The notes below the pieces were generated by a model, which saw only the letters and a list, made by a program, of their open reading frames with translations, was not told where the DNA came from and made no database searches. Of a stretch of DNA of 64,000 nucleotides, positions 1 to 8,918 are shown piece by piece. Each line of letters starts with the position of its first letter. Within the stretch, counting starts at the first letter, position 1. Source of the DNA: Spartobacteria bacterium (lineage in GTDB: Bacteria; Verrucomicrobiota; Verrucomicrobiia; Chthoniobacterales; Chthoniobacteraceae); assembly GCA_021324825.1 (NCBI GenBank), contig JAJPII010000016.1:124001-188000 (forward strand). The letters are read 5' to 3'. The position numbers and the translations under genes were made by a program.

Positions 1-606
1 CCCAAGGAAGAGGGAGATCATGACAATGGCCTGGAGCGAACGTATGCCGCTGCACGCCTCCTCGATTCCGACCATACCGGTGGGGCCTTCGATGACGTTT
101 CCGTGCTGCACCGCCGGTATGCCCCAGAAAACGAGTATCTCCGTCGCCACCCGCGTGACGACGCCCGTCAGCCCCAGGACGACGGCGTGTTCCAGGAAGA
201 ACGGCCATGGCACGGCGGTGACGAGGAAGACGGCGGGAGGCGCGAAATGCCGCGCCCAGGGAGCGCCGCCCGCGGTGTAAGCGAGCAGGAGAAAAAGGGC
301 GATGACGAGAAGGGTGATCGTCCAGGTGGGGAGCAGCCAGTCGGGGTTTGCCTCCTTGATGAGCTTGACCGGGAGAATAGCCAGGGCCGCGACCGCCAGC
401 GCCGCGAAGGCGGAGCCGCGGGCGCGCGCCGTTTCCGGGCGCGATTGCCAGCGCCGCGCCAGGAGGAAGAGAAAGAGCAAAGGGACGGCCCAGCCGTAGT
501 TATAGTCGGGATCAATCGACCATTGGGGGCTGACTTCGGCAATAAACAACACCCACACGCCCAGAACGCACGCCAGAAGGGGAAGCGGGATGTCGCAAAA
601 CGTCAT
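1..606 (-). CDS. Exosortase (EpsH/Xrt family), N-terminal 202 residues, cut by window edge
   Basis: Translating the minus strand from the ATG at 606 gives an open frame of 202 codons running off the left edge. It is a polytopic membrane protein with several hydrophobic segments and ends in the exosortase catalytic-cysteine motif EEACSGIRSL (Cys near residue 185), preceded by the typical segment VIEGPTGMVGI. Exosortases are membrane cysteine transpeptidase-like enzymes that recognise C-terminal PEP-CTERM-type signals and process exported proteins. The later Arg and His catalytic motifs lie outside the window. The start overlaps the stop of the upstream antiterminator gene by four bases (ATGA), so the two are probably translationally coupled. 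A likely substrate is encoded at 4975-5754. Confidence 0.88.
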   Translation of the reverse strand, partial: MTFCDIPLPLLACVLGVWVLFIAEVSPQWSIDPDYNYGWAVPLLFLFLLARRWQSRPETARARGSAFAALAVAALAILPVKLIKEANPDWLLPTWTITLLVIALFLLLAYTAGGAPWARHFAPPAVFLVTAVPWPFFLEHAVVLGLTGVVTRVATEILVFWGIPAVQHGNVIEGPTGMVGIEEACSGIRSLQAIVMISLFLG

Positions 607-1136
607 GCCATAAGGAAGTGTCCCCGATCTGGCAGGACCTGGTCGCGCGCCAGTTCGACGTCGCGGCACTGGCCGAGAAACTCCAGCAGCACGCGCACCC
701 GGTCCTTCGCAGGCATGACGCTCGTGACCACGCTCGCCAGCCCGCGGAACAATCCGTGCGCCACGATCACGCTATCCCCCTCGCGAATCTCCTGGCTTAT
801 GGCTTTACATTCCGTTTCGCCCATCTCCACCCGCAACCCCTCGATGGCCTCCGCGGGCACTTGCGCGATCTCCTCGCCAAACCGGACGATGGACGTGACG
901 CCGTTGGAATAGGTGACCGCCTTCTGCGACAGCAAGCGGTCGAACCGGGCGAAGAGATAACCGGGAAAAAGCGCCTCGACGAACCAGACCGGGCCGCGCC
1001 GCGTGACCCGCCGCAGCCGGATGCGCGGGCAAAAGACCTCGACGCCTTCCAGCGTCCGCAGGTGCGCCGCGGCGATGTGCTCCTGCTTTGGCATGCTCCG
1101 CACGCAATACCATGCGGGTTCGGGGTTCGGCGTCAT
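603..1136 (-). CDS. NusG/RfaH-like transcription antitermination protein
   Basis: A 177-aa protein with an N-terminal NusG (NGN) domain, beginning WYCVRSMPKQEHIAAAHL and containing the conserved FPGYLFARF segment, and a C-terminal KOW-type domain (REGDSVIVAHGLFRGLASVV). It is shorter and more divergent than housekeeping NusG and resembles the specialised RfaH/UpxY-type paralogues that sit at the head of polysaccharide or exosortase operons and help RNA polymerase through long transcripts. Here it directly precedes, and overlaps by four bases, the exosortase gene. That location supports a locus-specific antiterminator, which remains an inference. A 10-bp tandem repeat lies just upstream of its start. 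Confidence 0.87.
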   Translation of the reverse strand: MTPNPEPAWYCVRSMPKQEHIAAAHLRTLEGVEVFCPRIRLRRVTRRGPVWFVEALFPGYLFARFDRLLSQKAVTYSNGVTSIVRFGEEIAQVPAEAIEGLRVEMGETECKAISQEIREGDSVIVAHGLFRGLASVVTSVMPAKDRVRVLLEFLGQCRDVELARDQVLPDRGHFLMA

Positions 1137-1170
1137 CCTGGCAATATACTCCGGGCCGCGGGCCGCTCAA

Positions 1171-1220
1171 GGGAACTTAAGGGAACTTAAGGGAACTTAA
1201 GGGAACTTAAGGGAACTTAA
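1171..1220. repeat. Tandem repeat, five perfect copies of a 10-bp unit
   Basis: The unit GGGAACTTAA occurs five times in a row without mismatch, flanked by AA on the left and GGGA on the right, so the tract is slightly longer than five units. The period is close to one DNA helical turn. It contains the TAA stop codon (1217-1219, minus strand) of the 591-aa secreted protein and ends about 35 bp upstream of the antiterminator start codon. Confidence 0.97.
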
Positions 1221-2992
1221 GGGACTTCGGAGATGGAGAACTGGAACGGTTTCCCCGGAACGTGCGTCGCGCTGCCGAACTTGAACCCGGTCGTTTCGGA
1301 CTGGCCTTCCAGCGCCACGAAGTTCACCGCTTGCTGGCCGTTGTAATCCATGACGGAGAGGTAGTTCACTCCGTAAGGAAGCCGGTTGTTGTTCGAGATT
1401 TCGGTCGCCACGGGATCGACCAGGCGGGTGTCGCGCAGGTAGCTCACCATGTCGCCGTTCTCCGTCAGGCGGAAGATGACGCGGTCGCCCCGGCAGGTGA
1501 TGTAGAGGTCGTTCGGGTTGGCGTCGCACGCCTGCGTGCCGTAAGAGATGTCGGTCGGGTTCCGGGAGATGGTCTTGGTCGCCACGAGCGAGGGGATCCC
1601 GGTCTCGCCTTCCGTATTCAGGTTGGTTACATCGAAGATTTCAAGCTGCCCGGCCATCGTCGCGACATAGGCGCGGTTGGCGAAGTTCCCTTCCCAAGCG
1701 CCGCCAGCCGGCTGGCGCCACCAGAAGTTGTTCCCCCTGTGGAAGCCCGCCGCCACCGCCGTCGGCTGCTGCACCGTCGTGCACCAGGCTACGGTGGGCG
1801 TCTGCTGGGGGGCGTAGCTGAACGTGAACGGCCACTGATTGGCCGCGGCGCCTTGCGTCTTGGTGGCGTTGTAGTTTGCCTGCGTGGTGAAATACATCCG
1901 GCGGTAATAATCGAACAGCGGTTGCAGGTTCACGAAGGCGACCTTGTTCTCGGCCCGGGAAGCGACGATGGCGTACCCGGTATGGGCCGTGCGGCGATAC
2001 GTGGAAGACCAGTTATACCAGTTGTTGCGCTCGGCCTGCGAATCCCAGTTCGTGCCGTTCAGTTCGCCGCTGCCGCGTCCGTTATCCATGGAAAGATCGG
2101 TCGAGACCGCCACCGAGGTCGGCGCCATGAACGGCAGCGGGACGTACCCGAGCACTTTCAACGATTGCACGCCCTGCCAGTTCGGCACTCCGTAACGGAA
2201 GCTGCCGCCGCCGGCGACCATCCAGCCGTTGACCGCGATCACCGCGAGCTGGCCCTGCTGCAACGCGGTGTCCCACACGGTCACCAGCACGAATTCGTTG
2301 TCCAGCGTCATGCAGACCGCCGTCGGAACCTTGTTGGCGGCGAGCTGGGCGTAGGCGTAGCGCGGCGCCAGGGTGTCGGAATCGTTGCCGGTGCCGAGCA
2401 TCGCCACGAGGCCGTTCTCAAAGATCGTCGCACCCGGCATCCCGGCCATGAAGCGCGCCCGGGCCACGCCGATGGCGGGCGTCGGCGGGCGTTGAGGCCA
2501 GCGGCAGGGGGTAAAGCAAGGGTCGGGATTCGAATTGTAGTAATTGCACTGGTCCGGAGTGAACGAGAGGCGGAAATCATAGAACGGCCCGGCGTTCGTC
2601 ATGTAGATGGAGCCGTTCCGGGCGCGCGCGAGGCCGGGATCGGTCGCGTAAATCGGCGCGTAGAGCATCTGGCCCGACATCGCAAACCAATCGGTCGCGC
2701 CCTGGTAGTTCCAAGGCGCCGGATACCAGCTTCCCGAACCGAGGACGGGCGTCGTGGCAGGGACAATGCCGCCGGAAGGGTGGTAATCCGCCCACGCGGG
2801 CCCCAGGCGGTAATTCAGGGTCTTGGCGGTGTTATATCCCTTGGCGGCGGCGACGTACTGGGCCGGGATGATCTTGTTGTTGGCATCGACCAGGATTTCA
2901 GTCCACGAACCGATCTTGGCGGGACCGGCGATGCAATTTCCCTGCGCAAAAAGGCAGGCCGCGGACAGTATGGAAAGGATGGAAAATCTCAT
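1217..2992 (-). CDS. Secreted protein of unknown function, 591 aa
   Basis: The protein begins with a clear signal peptide (MRFSILSILSAACLFAQGNCIAG) and is rich in Trp, Tyr, Asn and Gly. Segments such as NRAYVATMAGQLEIFDVTNL and NDLYITCRGDRVIFRLTENG look like beta-propeller blades, but no named family is recognised with certainty. Several cysteines suggest disulfides. It lacks a PEP-CTERM tail, so it is not an obvious exosortase substrate. The ATG at 2992 gives a good signal peptide. Its stop codon falls inside the 10-bp tandem repeat, and the gene lies in the same direction as the antiterminator and exosortase genes, so it is probably exported as part of the same surface programme. Confidence 0.8.
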   Translation of the reverse strand: MRFSILSILSAACLFAQGNCIAGPAKIGSWTEILVDANNKIIPAQYVAAAKGYNTAKTLNYRLGPAWADYHPSGGIVPATTPVLGSGSWYPAPWNYQGATDWFAMSGQMLYAPIYATDPGLARARNGSIYMTNAGPFYDFRLSFTPDQCNYYNSNPDPCFTPCRWPQRPPTPAIGVARARFMAGMPGATIFENGLVAMLGTGNDSDTLAPRYAYAQLAANKVPTAVCMTLDNEFVLVTVWDTALQQGQLAVIAVNGWMVAGGGSFRYGVPNWQGVQSLKVLGYVPLPFMAPTSVAVSTDLSMDNGRGSGELNGTNWDSQAERNNWYNWSSTYRRTAHTGYAIVASRAENKVAFVNLQPLFDYYRRMYFTTQANYNATKTQGAAANQWPFTFSYAPQQTPTVAWCTTVQQPTAVAAGFHRGNNFWWRQPAGGAWEGNFANRAYVATMAGQLEIFDVTNLNTEGETGIPSLVATKTISRNPTDISYGTQACDANPNDLYITCRGDRVIFRLTENGDMVSYLRDTRLVDPVATEISNNNRLPYGVNYLSVMDYNGQQAVNFVALEGQSETTGFKFGSATHVPGKPFQFSISEVP

Positions 2993-3049
2993 ATTTCCAA
3001 CCTATAAGCAATATGCGTGCCATAATTTTCATTTCTGCCATATTTACGG

Positions 3050-4831
3050 TTACTTCGGCGCCGCCGAGGGGGCGTCGCCGATGGATGCCTCCGCCTTGAC
3101 TTCCAACTGCTGTTCCTCCGGCAAGAGCACCGCCTGCTTTGCCAGCTTCAGATAGGGCCGGGCTTGCGAGGGATCGCCGCACGCCGCGAGGATGATGCCG
3201 TTGTACAAAGCGACCGAGGGGATTTTCAGTTGGGAGCCGAAATGGCTCATCACGTTCAAGGCTTCCGTCTTCTGGCCCTGGAGATAGAGCGAGAAGGCGT
3301 AGGTGGACCCTTTCCGCGCATCGGTCGGCTCGCCTTCGTAGGCCCTCTTGGCCAGCGCGTGCGCCTGGTTCTCGTTCTTTTTCAGGAGGAGGGAGACGAG
3401 GGCAAAGTTATTGAGCACGACGGTGTTTGCCGGCTCCAACTCGCGCCGCCGCGCCAGCAGGCGATACAGCTTCCTGGTGTCGCCTTCGGCCATGAAGCGT
3501 TCCTGCAGGGCCTCCAGGATGGCCTCGGGCGGATGCGGAGAGTCGACGACGCGCCACGCCAGTTCCTCGGCTTGCGTCTCCCAGCGCCAGCCCCAGGCGA
3601 TGGCCGCCGCGCAGAGCCGCACCAGCGATTGCGGGTTATCAGCCGCCTTCAGAGTCGCGAGGTTCCATTGATCCTGGGCTTGCTGCGTATCGCCTTCCTC
3701 CGAGAGCGCCCTGGCGAGCAATCCAGCGCGCAGGAAATCGATGTCCCTCCAATCCGCATCGGTGGTCAGGGCCTTCAGATGGGGCCAGTCCCCCAGGGTG
3801 AGATACGCCTCGCCCAAGGCGAGTTGGACCCGATTATCGGCGCGCACTTCGGGGGGGAGATTGATGATCCACTCGATGGCCAGCAGGGACATTTTATGGG
3901 CGTTCATCCAAAAGACCAGGCGCGCCACGTCTCGCGGAGCGCGGACGACGTCCTTATAGTCCCGCAACTCGGCGGTGAGCGCCGGGCTGCGGGTGCGCAG
4001 GAGGAAGTCGAGAAATTCAATGCGATCCTCGGGCGCGATCCCGGGGGTTTTTTTCATCAAGAGGAAATAGTCGGCGGCGCGCGCGTTCTGGTTATGCCGG
4101 ACGGCGTCGCGGAAGAGCATTCGCAAAGCCTGCAAGCGCAGAGTGGGATTGGCCGCCAAGGCTTCGAGATCCTGGCGCCCCTTCTCCCGGGAATCGCCGG
4201 GCAGAAGAAGACGGACTTTCGCCAATTCCAGCGCGTAGTCCGTCCTGGTTGAACTCAAGGCGGCGGCCTTTTCCAAGTGGTCGACCGCGTCCTGGAGATA
4301 TCTTTGGGCGAAAGCGGTTTCTCCCGCCAGCCATTGATAATCCGCGGTGTTGGCATCCGTCCGGCGCATCCTGTCGAGTGCATGGCGGGCGAGCGAGGGA
4401 TTTCCAAGACTCAATGCGGTTCGAGCCCATGCCAGGCAGTTCGCGGGATCGCCCGGCTGGACATTGTCAAGTTGCTGATGCCAATAGAGCGAATCCCTCG
4501 GCCAGCCCTTGTCGGTTGCCTGGGATATGACCTTTAGAGCGGCAAGGTTTTGGGGATCGTCGCGCAGCAATCCCCTCGCGAAGATCGCCGCGCCCCGGTT
4601 GTCGCCGCTCCGCAAGGCTTCGGTCGCATGGGCGAGGAGGCGTTGCTGTTTTACCCTGCCGTAGAGACGCCCGCCGCCGAAAAGGGCGAGAAGGAAGAGG
4701 AGCAGCGCGCAGAGGGCCGCTTTCCAGTGTTCAATAAAGTACCACAGGCCGAACTGGCGGTGGATGTTGTTGATAACCTGAAGAACGCGCAACCCGCGCG
4801 CGAGCAGCGCATGCCAAAGTTCCTCGATCAT
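3050..4831 (-). CDS. Membrane-anchored TPR-repeat protein, 593 aa
   Basis: A short cytoplasmic N-terminus is followed by one strong transmembrane helix (about residues 38-54, ALCALLLFLLALFGGG) and then a long helical domain of tetratricopeptide-like repeats (for example LRSGDNRGAAIFARGLLRDDPQNLAALKV split over residues 73-102). TPR arrays of this kind serve as protein-protein scaffolds and large TPR proteins are common in exosortase/exopolysaccharide loci. The tail is Ala/Pro-rich with no sorting signal. It is separated by 57 bp from the downstream secreted-protein gene and is probably co-transcribed with it. The precise partner cannot be read from the sequence. Confidence 0.82.
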   Translation of the reverse strand: MIEELWHALLARGLRVLQVINNIHRQFGLWYFIEHWKAALCALLLFLLALFGGGRLYGRVKQQRLLAHATEALRSGDNRGAAIFARGLLRDDPQNLAALKVISQATDKGWPRDSLYWHQQLDNVQPGDPANCLAWARTALSLGNPSLARHALDRMRRTDANTADYQWLAGETAFAQRYLQDAVDHLEKAAALSSTRTDYALELAKVRLLLPGDSREKGRQDLEALAANPTLRLQALRMLFRDAVRHNQNARAADYFLLMKKTPGIAPEDRIEFLDFLLRTRSPALTAELRDYKDVVRAPRDVARLVFWMNAHKMSLLAIEWIINLPPEVRADNRVQLALGEAYLTLGDWPHLKALTTDADWRDIDFLRAGLLARALSEEGDTQQAQDQWNLATLKAADNPQSLVRLCAAAIAWGWRWETQAEELAWRVVDSPHPPEAILEALQERFMAEGDTRKLYRLLARRRELEPANTVVLNNFALVSLLLKKNENQAHALAKRAYEGEPTDARKGSTYAFSLYLQGQKTEALNVMSHFGSQLKIPSVALYNGIILAACGDPSQARPYLKLAKQAVLLPEEQQLEVKAEASIGDAPSAAPK

Positions 4832-4974
4832 TTAAATGAAAGATAACGCGGCTTTCTCCGGGCGCACGAAGATTCCGCGGGCGGACGGATACGTCCACGC
4901 CTGGTTTGAAGCGAAAGGGAGGGGATCGCCGTCCACGCGGCGCGCCCGGTCAAGTCAATTTCCCTGGACTGAGC

Positions 4975-5754
4975 TTAGGCGACCGCCACCGCTTGTTTGC
5001 GCTGGCGCCACGAGGTGAGTGAACCCCCGGCGCAGGCAAGCAGGAGCAGTGCGGCAAGGGTGTTGCTCGCTTCGGGAACAGGAGGAAGTTCGCCGGCCCC
5101 GATAAACTGGCCCGACTCCGTATTGACGGCAAATGCTTTGATGGTGAACGAGTCCGGAAGATTCGGGTCGCCGCCATTGCCGTCATTGCCGATGCTCAGT
5201 TCGATGTAGCCGAGATCTCCGTTGGCAGCCTGAAAGCCGATGAAATACCCGCTCGCGTTAATCGGGAAAGAGCCCGAGACGTCGGTGCCGCCGCCTTTTT
5301 TGATGCGAATGGGAAGTCCAAAAACAGGAGCGCCCGCGGTCGAGGCGAGGGCGAAGGGGCCAGCGGCCGTGATCGCCGAGCCATTGGCAAGTTTCTTTAC
5401 GGCGTGGGAGGCCGCCCCGTTGGTAAGCAAGTTGCCGCCGATGGCTTTGACGCCGCCGTATGGCGCACCCGCATAACCGTAACCCTTCAGCACGATCCCG
5501 GGGGAGTGAGAGGAGATATTCAGGTGGAATGTCCCCGTCGAGACCCCTCCATTCACATTAAAAGGAACCGTTTGATTTACATGCTCGTAGATGATGGCGG
5601 CATTCGCCTGGCTCGAAAGTGAGAAAACCGCCGCGCCCGTAGCCGCGATCATGCCTCCCGTAACCGCGGCCCCGCTCGCCGTACGATTGTTTTTCAGGGA
5701 AGCGTGGCTGGTAACATAGTTCGTCCACTGGTTTTCAAAAGTGAATTTGTCCAT
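4975..5754 (-). CDS. Exported protein with PEP-CTERM-like sorting tail, probable exosortase substrate
   Basis: The chosen start is the ATG at 5754; an upstream in-frame TTG at 5829 would add 25 residues and is less likely. The 259-aa product has a hydrophobic export signal (AAVTGGMIAATGAAVFSL) ending in AxA-type sites near ANAA, a Gly/Ala/Ser-rich body, and a tripartite C-terminus: a PPVPEAS motif, a hydrophobic helix (NTLAALLLLACAGGSLTSW) and a basic end (RQRKQ). This matches PEP-CTERM architecture with PEAS in place of the usual PEPS. It would be cleaved by the exosortase encoded at the left edge. The function of the mature protein is unknown. Confidence 0.82.
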   Translation of the reverse strand: MDKFTFENQWTNYVTSHASLKNNRTASGAAVTGGMIAATGAAVFSLSSQANAAIIYEHVNQTVPFNVNGGVSTGTFHLNISSHSPGIVLKGYGYAGAPYGGVKAIGGNLLTNGAASHAVKKLANGSAITAAGPFALASTAGAPVFGLPIRIKKGGGTDVSGSFPINASGYFIGFQAANGDLGYIELSIGNDGNGGDPNLPDSFTIKAFAVNTESGQFIGAGELPPVPEASNTLAALLLLACAGGSLTSWRQRKQAVAVA

Positions 5755-5942
5755 TTTTAGGAAGAGGGATTTAGATGGGTGGATTACGGGGTGCGCGAGA
5801 CTAATAATCGACCTCGGATGGGAGTTCAAGAAAAAAATTTATATTTTTGTCAAATAAATCCATTTTCGGTTCCAGTCCTTGACTTTTGACCTTTCCTCAG
5901 CGTAGGAAGTAAGGGGTTTTTGCCCGCGTCTCTTTTGTTACG

Positions 5943-8840
5943 GTGAATCTCTCTCGCAAGCTCCTCCTCGTGGGTTGGGACGCGGCTGACTGGAAGCTCT
6001 TGAATCCCCTCATGGAGGCGGGGGAAATGCCCAATCTCTCCCGTTTGGTGGAGGAGGGATGCATGGGGCAGATATCGACCATCCACCCCGTCTATTCGCC
6101 CATGCTTTGGACATCCATCGCCACGGGCAAGCGTCCGTATAAACACGGCATCCTCGGCTTCGCGGAGCCGCTTCCCGACGGATCGGGCGTTCGCCCGGTG
6201 AGCGGGTTAAGCCGCAAAACGAAGGCGTTCTGGAATATTTTTCACCAACAGGGCTGGCGCGGCCATGTCGTTGGCTGGTGGCCCAGCCACCCCGCGGAAC
6301 GGATTAACGGTTGCATGATTTCCAACCTTTGCCACCACGCGGTCGGCCCCGTGGGCGAGCCGTGGCCCGTTCCGCCGGGAGGCATTCACCCTCCCGAATA
6401 CGTGCAGGCGCTGGCGGATTTGCGGTTTAACCCAAACGAACTGGTCGAGGAGATGGTGCGGCCGTTCATTCCGAAGGTACGGGAGATTGACCAGAAAGAG
6501 GACAGGCGCTTTGCCGCCTGCATGAAGGTGATCGCCGAGGCCGTCACCGTGCAAAGCTGGGCGGTGTGGCTCATGGAGAACACCCGGTGGGACTACATGG
6601 CGGTCTATTTTGACGCCATCGACCATTTTGCCCACGGGTTCATGAAATATCACCCGCCGCGGCGGTCGTTCATCAAAGAGACGGAATTCGATCTTTACAG
6701 CGGCGTCATGGCCCAGGCGGCCCGCTTCCATGATATGATGCTGGGCGCGCTCTTGGCTCGCGCGGGTTCGGAGACCACCGTCATCCTGCTTTCGGATCAC
6801 GGCTTTCACCCGGATGAATTGCGGCCCAGCTCGCTTCTCCCCATCCCGGCCGCGCCGGCGGAGGAACATCGGGACTTCGGCATCCTGGTGATGCGGGGCG
6901 CGGGCTTGAAGAAGGACGAGATTCTGCATGGCGCCAGCGTCCTGGATATCGCCCCGACGCTTCTTGTCCTGGAAGACCTCCCCGTCGGCGAAGATATGGA
7001 CGGCCGGCCCCTTCTCGGAGCCTGGGAACGCCCGCCGGACGTCCGGTATATTCCCAGTTGGGATGAAGCGCCGGGAGAGGACGGGCGGCTGCCGGCGAAC
7101 TTCCAACGCGATTCCGCGAGCGAACGGGCGGCCCTGGAGCAACTGATAGCCCTCGGCTATGTGCAACGCCCGCCCGATAACGTCCAGCTGGCGGTCGCGG
7201 AGACGGAGCGCGAACTGCAGATAAATCTGGCGGAAGCCTACATGGACGGCAGCCTCGAAATCAAAGCGCTTCCCATCCTGCGGAAGTTGTCTGCGGATTG
7301 GCCGGATGAATACCGTTTCTCCCTGCGCCTGGCGATGTGTTGCAAGGCCCTTGGCCGGGTCGACGAGCTGCGCGAAACGGTCGAGTCTCTCGAAAGCAAA
7401 CGGCCCAAGGCGGAAGCGGCCCGGAAGGAACTGGTCGAGTTGCGCAAAGAAATCGCGGCCCGCGCCCGCGCGCGCCAGGAGGAGGCGAAGCGCAAGGCCG
7501 AAGCCGGCGAGACTCCGCCTCCCGACGCAAAAAAAGAGCCGGCGGCCACTCCGCAAGAAATGGAGCGGATGGCGAAGCTGGACGCCGTCGCCAGCCTGAA
7601 CACGCATGGGATCGATTTCCTTCACGCGGTGGTCGCGATGGCGGAAAACAAACCGAAGGAAGCGCTCGAATATTTGCGGCAGGCTGGAAAGGGGATGCCC
7701 CGGATGCCCGGTTTGCATCTTCAGATCGGCGAAGCCTGGGCGCGCTTGGGGAAATGGAATGAAGCCCTCGCATCCTTCGAGCATGTCTTGAAGATGGACC
7801 CGCATAATCCCCACGCTTTCGTCGGCCAGGCGCGCTGCTTTCTGGCCCTGCGACGCAACGAGGAAGCCGCCGGGGCCGCCCTCAACGCCATAAACCTCCT
7901 TTACTATTATCCGCTGGCGCATCTGTTGCTGGGCATAGCCCTGCTGCGGCTCGGCCACGCGGAGCGCGCCGTTCTCGCATGGAAAACGGCCGTCGATCTC
8001 AACCCGATGTTTTGGCCCGCGCATATACGCCTGGCGCGTTTGTTGAAAAACAGCGACCCGGAAGTCGCCGCGGCCTATCGCGAGCGGGTTCGGGAGATCC
8101 GGCTGAACGCACGCGCGATGGCCCGGGGTGAGCAACCGGAGGTGAAGCCCAGTCTTAGAATCCCAGCCCACCAGCCGTCGCCCGCGCCTTCGCCCGCGGA
8201 GCCCCCGCTTGCTCCCTTTCCGCCGGAACGTCTTGGCAAAGACATCCCGCCTTTTGCCGAAGACGCAGTGACCCTTGTTACAGGCTTGCCAAGGTCGGGA
8301 ACCTCCTTGCTGATGCAAATGCTCGCGGCCGGGGGCGTCAAACCCCTTACCGATGAGGTTCGCATCGCCGATCCCGACAACCCGCGCGGTTATTTCGAAC
8401 TGGAAGCCGTGAAATCGCTGGCCGAGGACTCCTCGTGCCTGCTCGAAGCCGGGGGCAAGGCGGTGAAAGTCATCCTGCCGCTGCTCCAGCATGTGCCGGC
8501 GGGGAAGCGGTACCACGTCCTCCTCATCGAGCGCGACCTCAACGAGATATTCGCCTCGCAAAAAACGATGCTGGACCGGTCCGGCAAGGCTGTCGCCGAT
8601 CCCACGACGCTTCGTCCCGCGTATGAAGGGATATTGAAACGGGGGCGCCAGATTCTTTCGAACTCACCGCGCGTGCGGGCTTTGCGGTTGAGCCACAAAT
8701 GGGTGCTAACGCATCCGTTGGAGGCGGCGCGGGCGATAGCCTCTTTTCTGGGTCTGCCTATGGACGCCGCCAAAATGGCGGCAGTGGTGGACCCTGCTCT
8801 CTACCGTTCTCTTCGAGCCGAAGAGAAGACGGCGCCTTGA
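5943..8840 (+). CDS. Fusion of AlkP-superfamily phosphodiesterase, TPR repeats and sulfotransferase-like domain, 965 aa
   Basis: Starts at GTG 5943; no nearby ATG is in frame. Residues about 1-370 match type I phosphodiesterase/nucleotide pyrophosphatase proteins of the alkaline phosphatase superfamily: a metal-binding Asp in VGWDAADW, a Ser/Thr nucleophile region in YSPMLWTSIATGKRPYKHGI and a late metal site LSDHGFHPDE. The middle (about 400-720) contains an Ala/Arg/Glu-rich stretch and TPR-like units (EALASFEHVLKMDPHNPHAF). The last 190 residues begin VTGLPRSGTSLLMQML, the 5'-phosphosulfate loop of sulfotransferase-type domains. No signal peptide is visible. It faces the opposite direction from the exosortase genes and is probably involved in modifying exported glycans, which is inference. 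Confidence 0.85.
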   Translation: MNLSRKLLLVGWDAADWKLLNPLMEAGEMPNLSRLVEEGCMGQISTIHPVYSPMLWTSIATGKRPYKHGILGFAEPLPDGSGVRPVSGLSRKTKAFWNIFHQQGWRGHVVGWWPSHPAERINGCMISNLCHHAVGPVGEPWPVPPGGIHPPEYVQALADLRFNPNELVEEMVRPFIPKVREIDQKEDRRFAACMKVIAEAVTVQSWAVWLMENTRWDYMAVYFDAIDHFAHGFMKYHPPRRSFIKETEFDLYSGVMAQAARFHDMMLGALLARAGSETTVILLSDHGFHPDELRPSSLLPIPAAPAEEHRDFGILVMRGAGLKKDEILHGASVLDIAPTLLVLEDLPVGEDMDGRPLLGAWERPPDVRYIPSWDEAPGEDGRLPANFQRDSASERAALEQLIALGYVQRPPDNVQLAVAETERELQINLAEAYMDGSLEIKALPILRKLSADWPDEYRFSLRLAMCCKALGRVDELRETVESLESKRPKAEAARKELVELRKEIAARARARQEEAKRKAEAGETPPPDAKKEPAATPQEMERMAKLDAVASLNTHGIDFLHAVVAMAENKPKEALEYLRQAGKGMPRMPGLHLQIGEAWARLGKWNEALASFEHVLKMDPHNPHAFVGQARCFLALRRNEEAAGAALNAINLLYYYPLAHLLLGIALLRLGHAERAVLAWKTAVDLNPMFWPAHIRLARLLKNSDPEVAAAYRERVREIRLNARAMARGEQPEVKPSLRIPAHQPSPAPSPAEPPLAPFPPERLGKDIPPFAEDAVTLVTGLPRSGTSLLMQMLAAGGVKPLTDEVRIADPDNPRGYFELEAVKSLAEDSSCLLEAGGKAVKVILPLLQHVPAGKRYHVLLIERDLNEIFASQKTMLDRSGKAVADPTTLRPAYEGILKRGRQILSNSPRVRALRLSHKWVLTHPLEAARAIASFLGLPMDAAKMAAVVDPALYRSLRAEEKTAP

Positions 8841-8860
8841 GAAGCGCCGGGGTACAAACT

Positions 8861-8893
8861 AAGAGCGTGCAATCGTCAGGATTGCACGCTCTT
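8861..8893. terminator. Perfect 14-bp hairpin between convergent genes
   Basis: AAGAGCGTGCAATC and its exact reverse complement are separated by the 5-nt loop GTCAG. It lies 20 bp after the stop of the AlkP-fusion gene and 25 bp before the stop of the convergent gene, so it can act on both transcripts. Its outer AGAGCGTG sequence resembles the ends of the dispersed palindromic elements elsewhere in the window and it may be a minimal relative. Confidence 0.75.
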
Positions 8894-8918
8894 GGAAGAA
8901 AGATCAAAGTCGATCCGC

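Noticed and set aside
5826-5860. Promoter with TTGACA at 5849-5854 (minus strand) for the PEP-CTERM-like gene
   Set aside because: The -35 is perfect but the hexamer 17 bp downstream (TCTTGA) is a poor -10, so it was not listed as a feature.
6207-8561. 784-codon minus-strand open frame inside the AlkP-TPR-sulfotransferase gene
   Set aside because: The plus-strand product has clear catalytic motifs; the minus product is Arg/His/Gln-rich without domain features.
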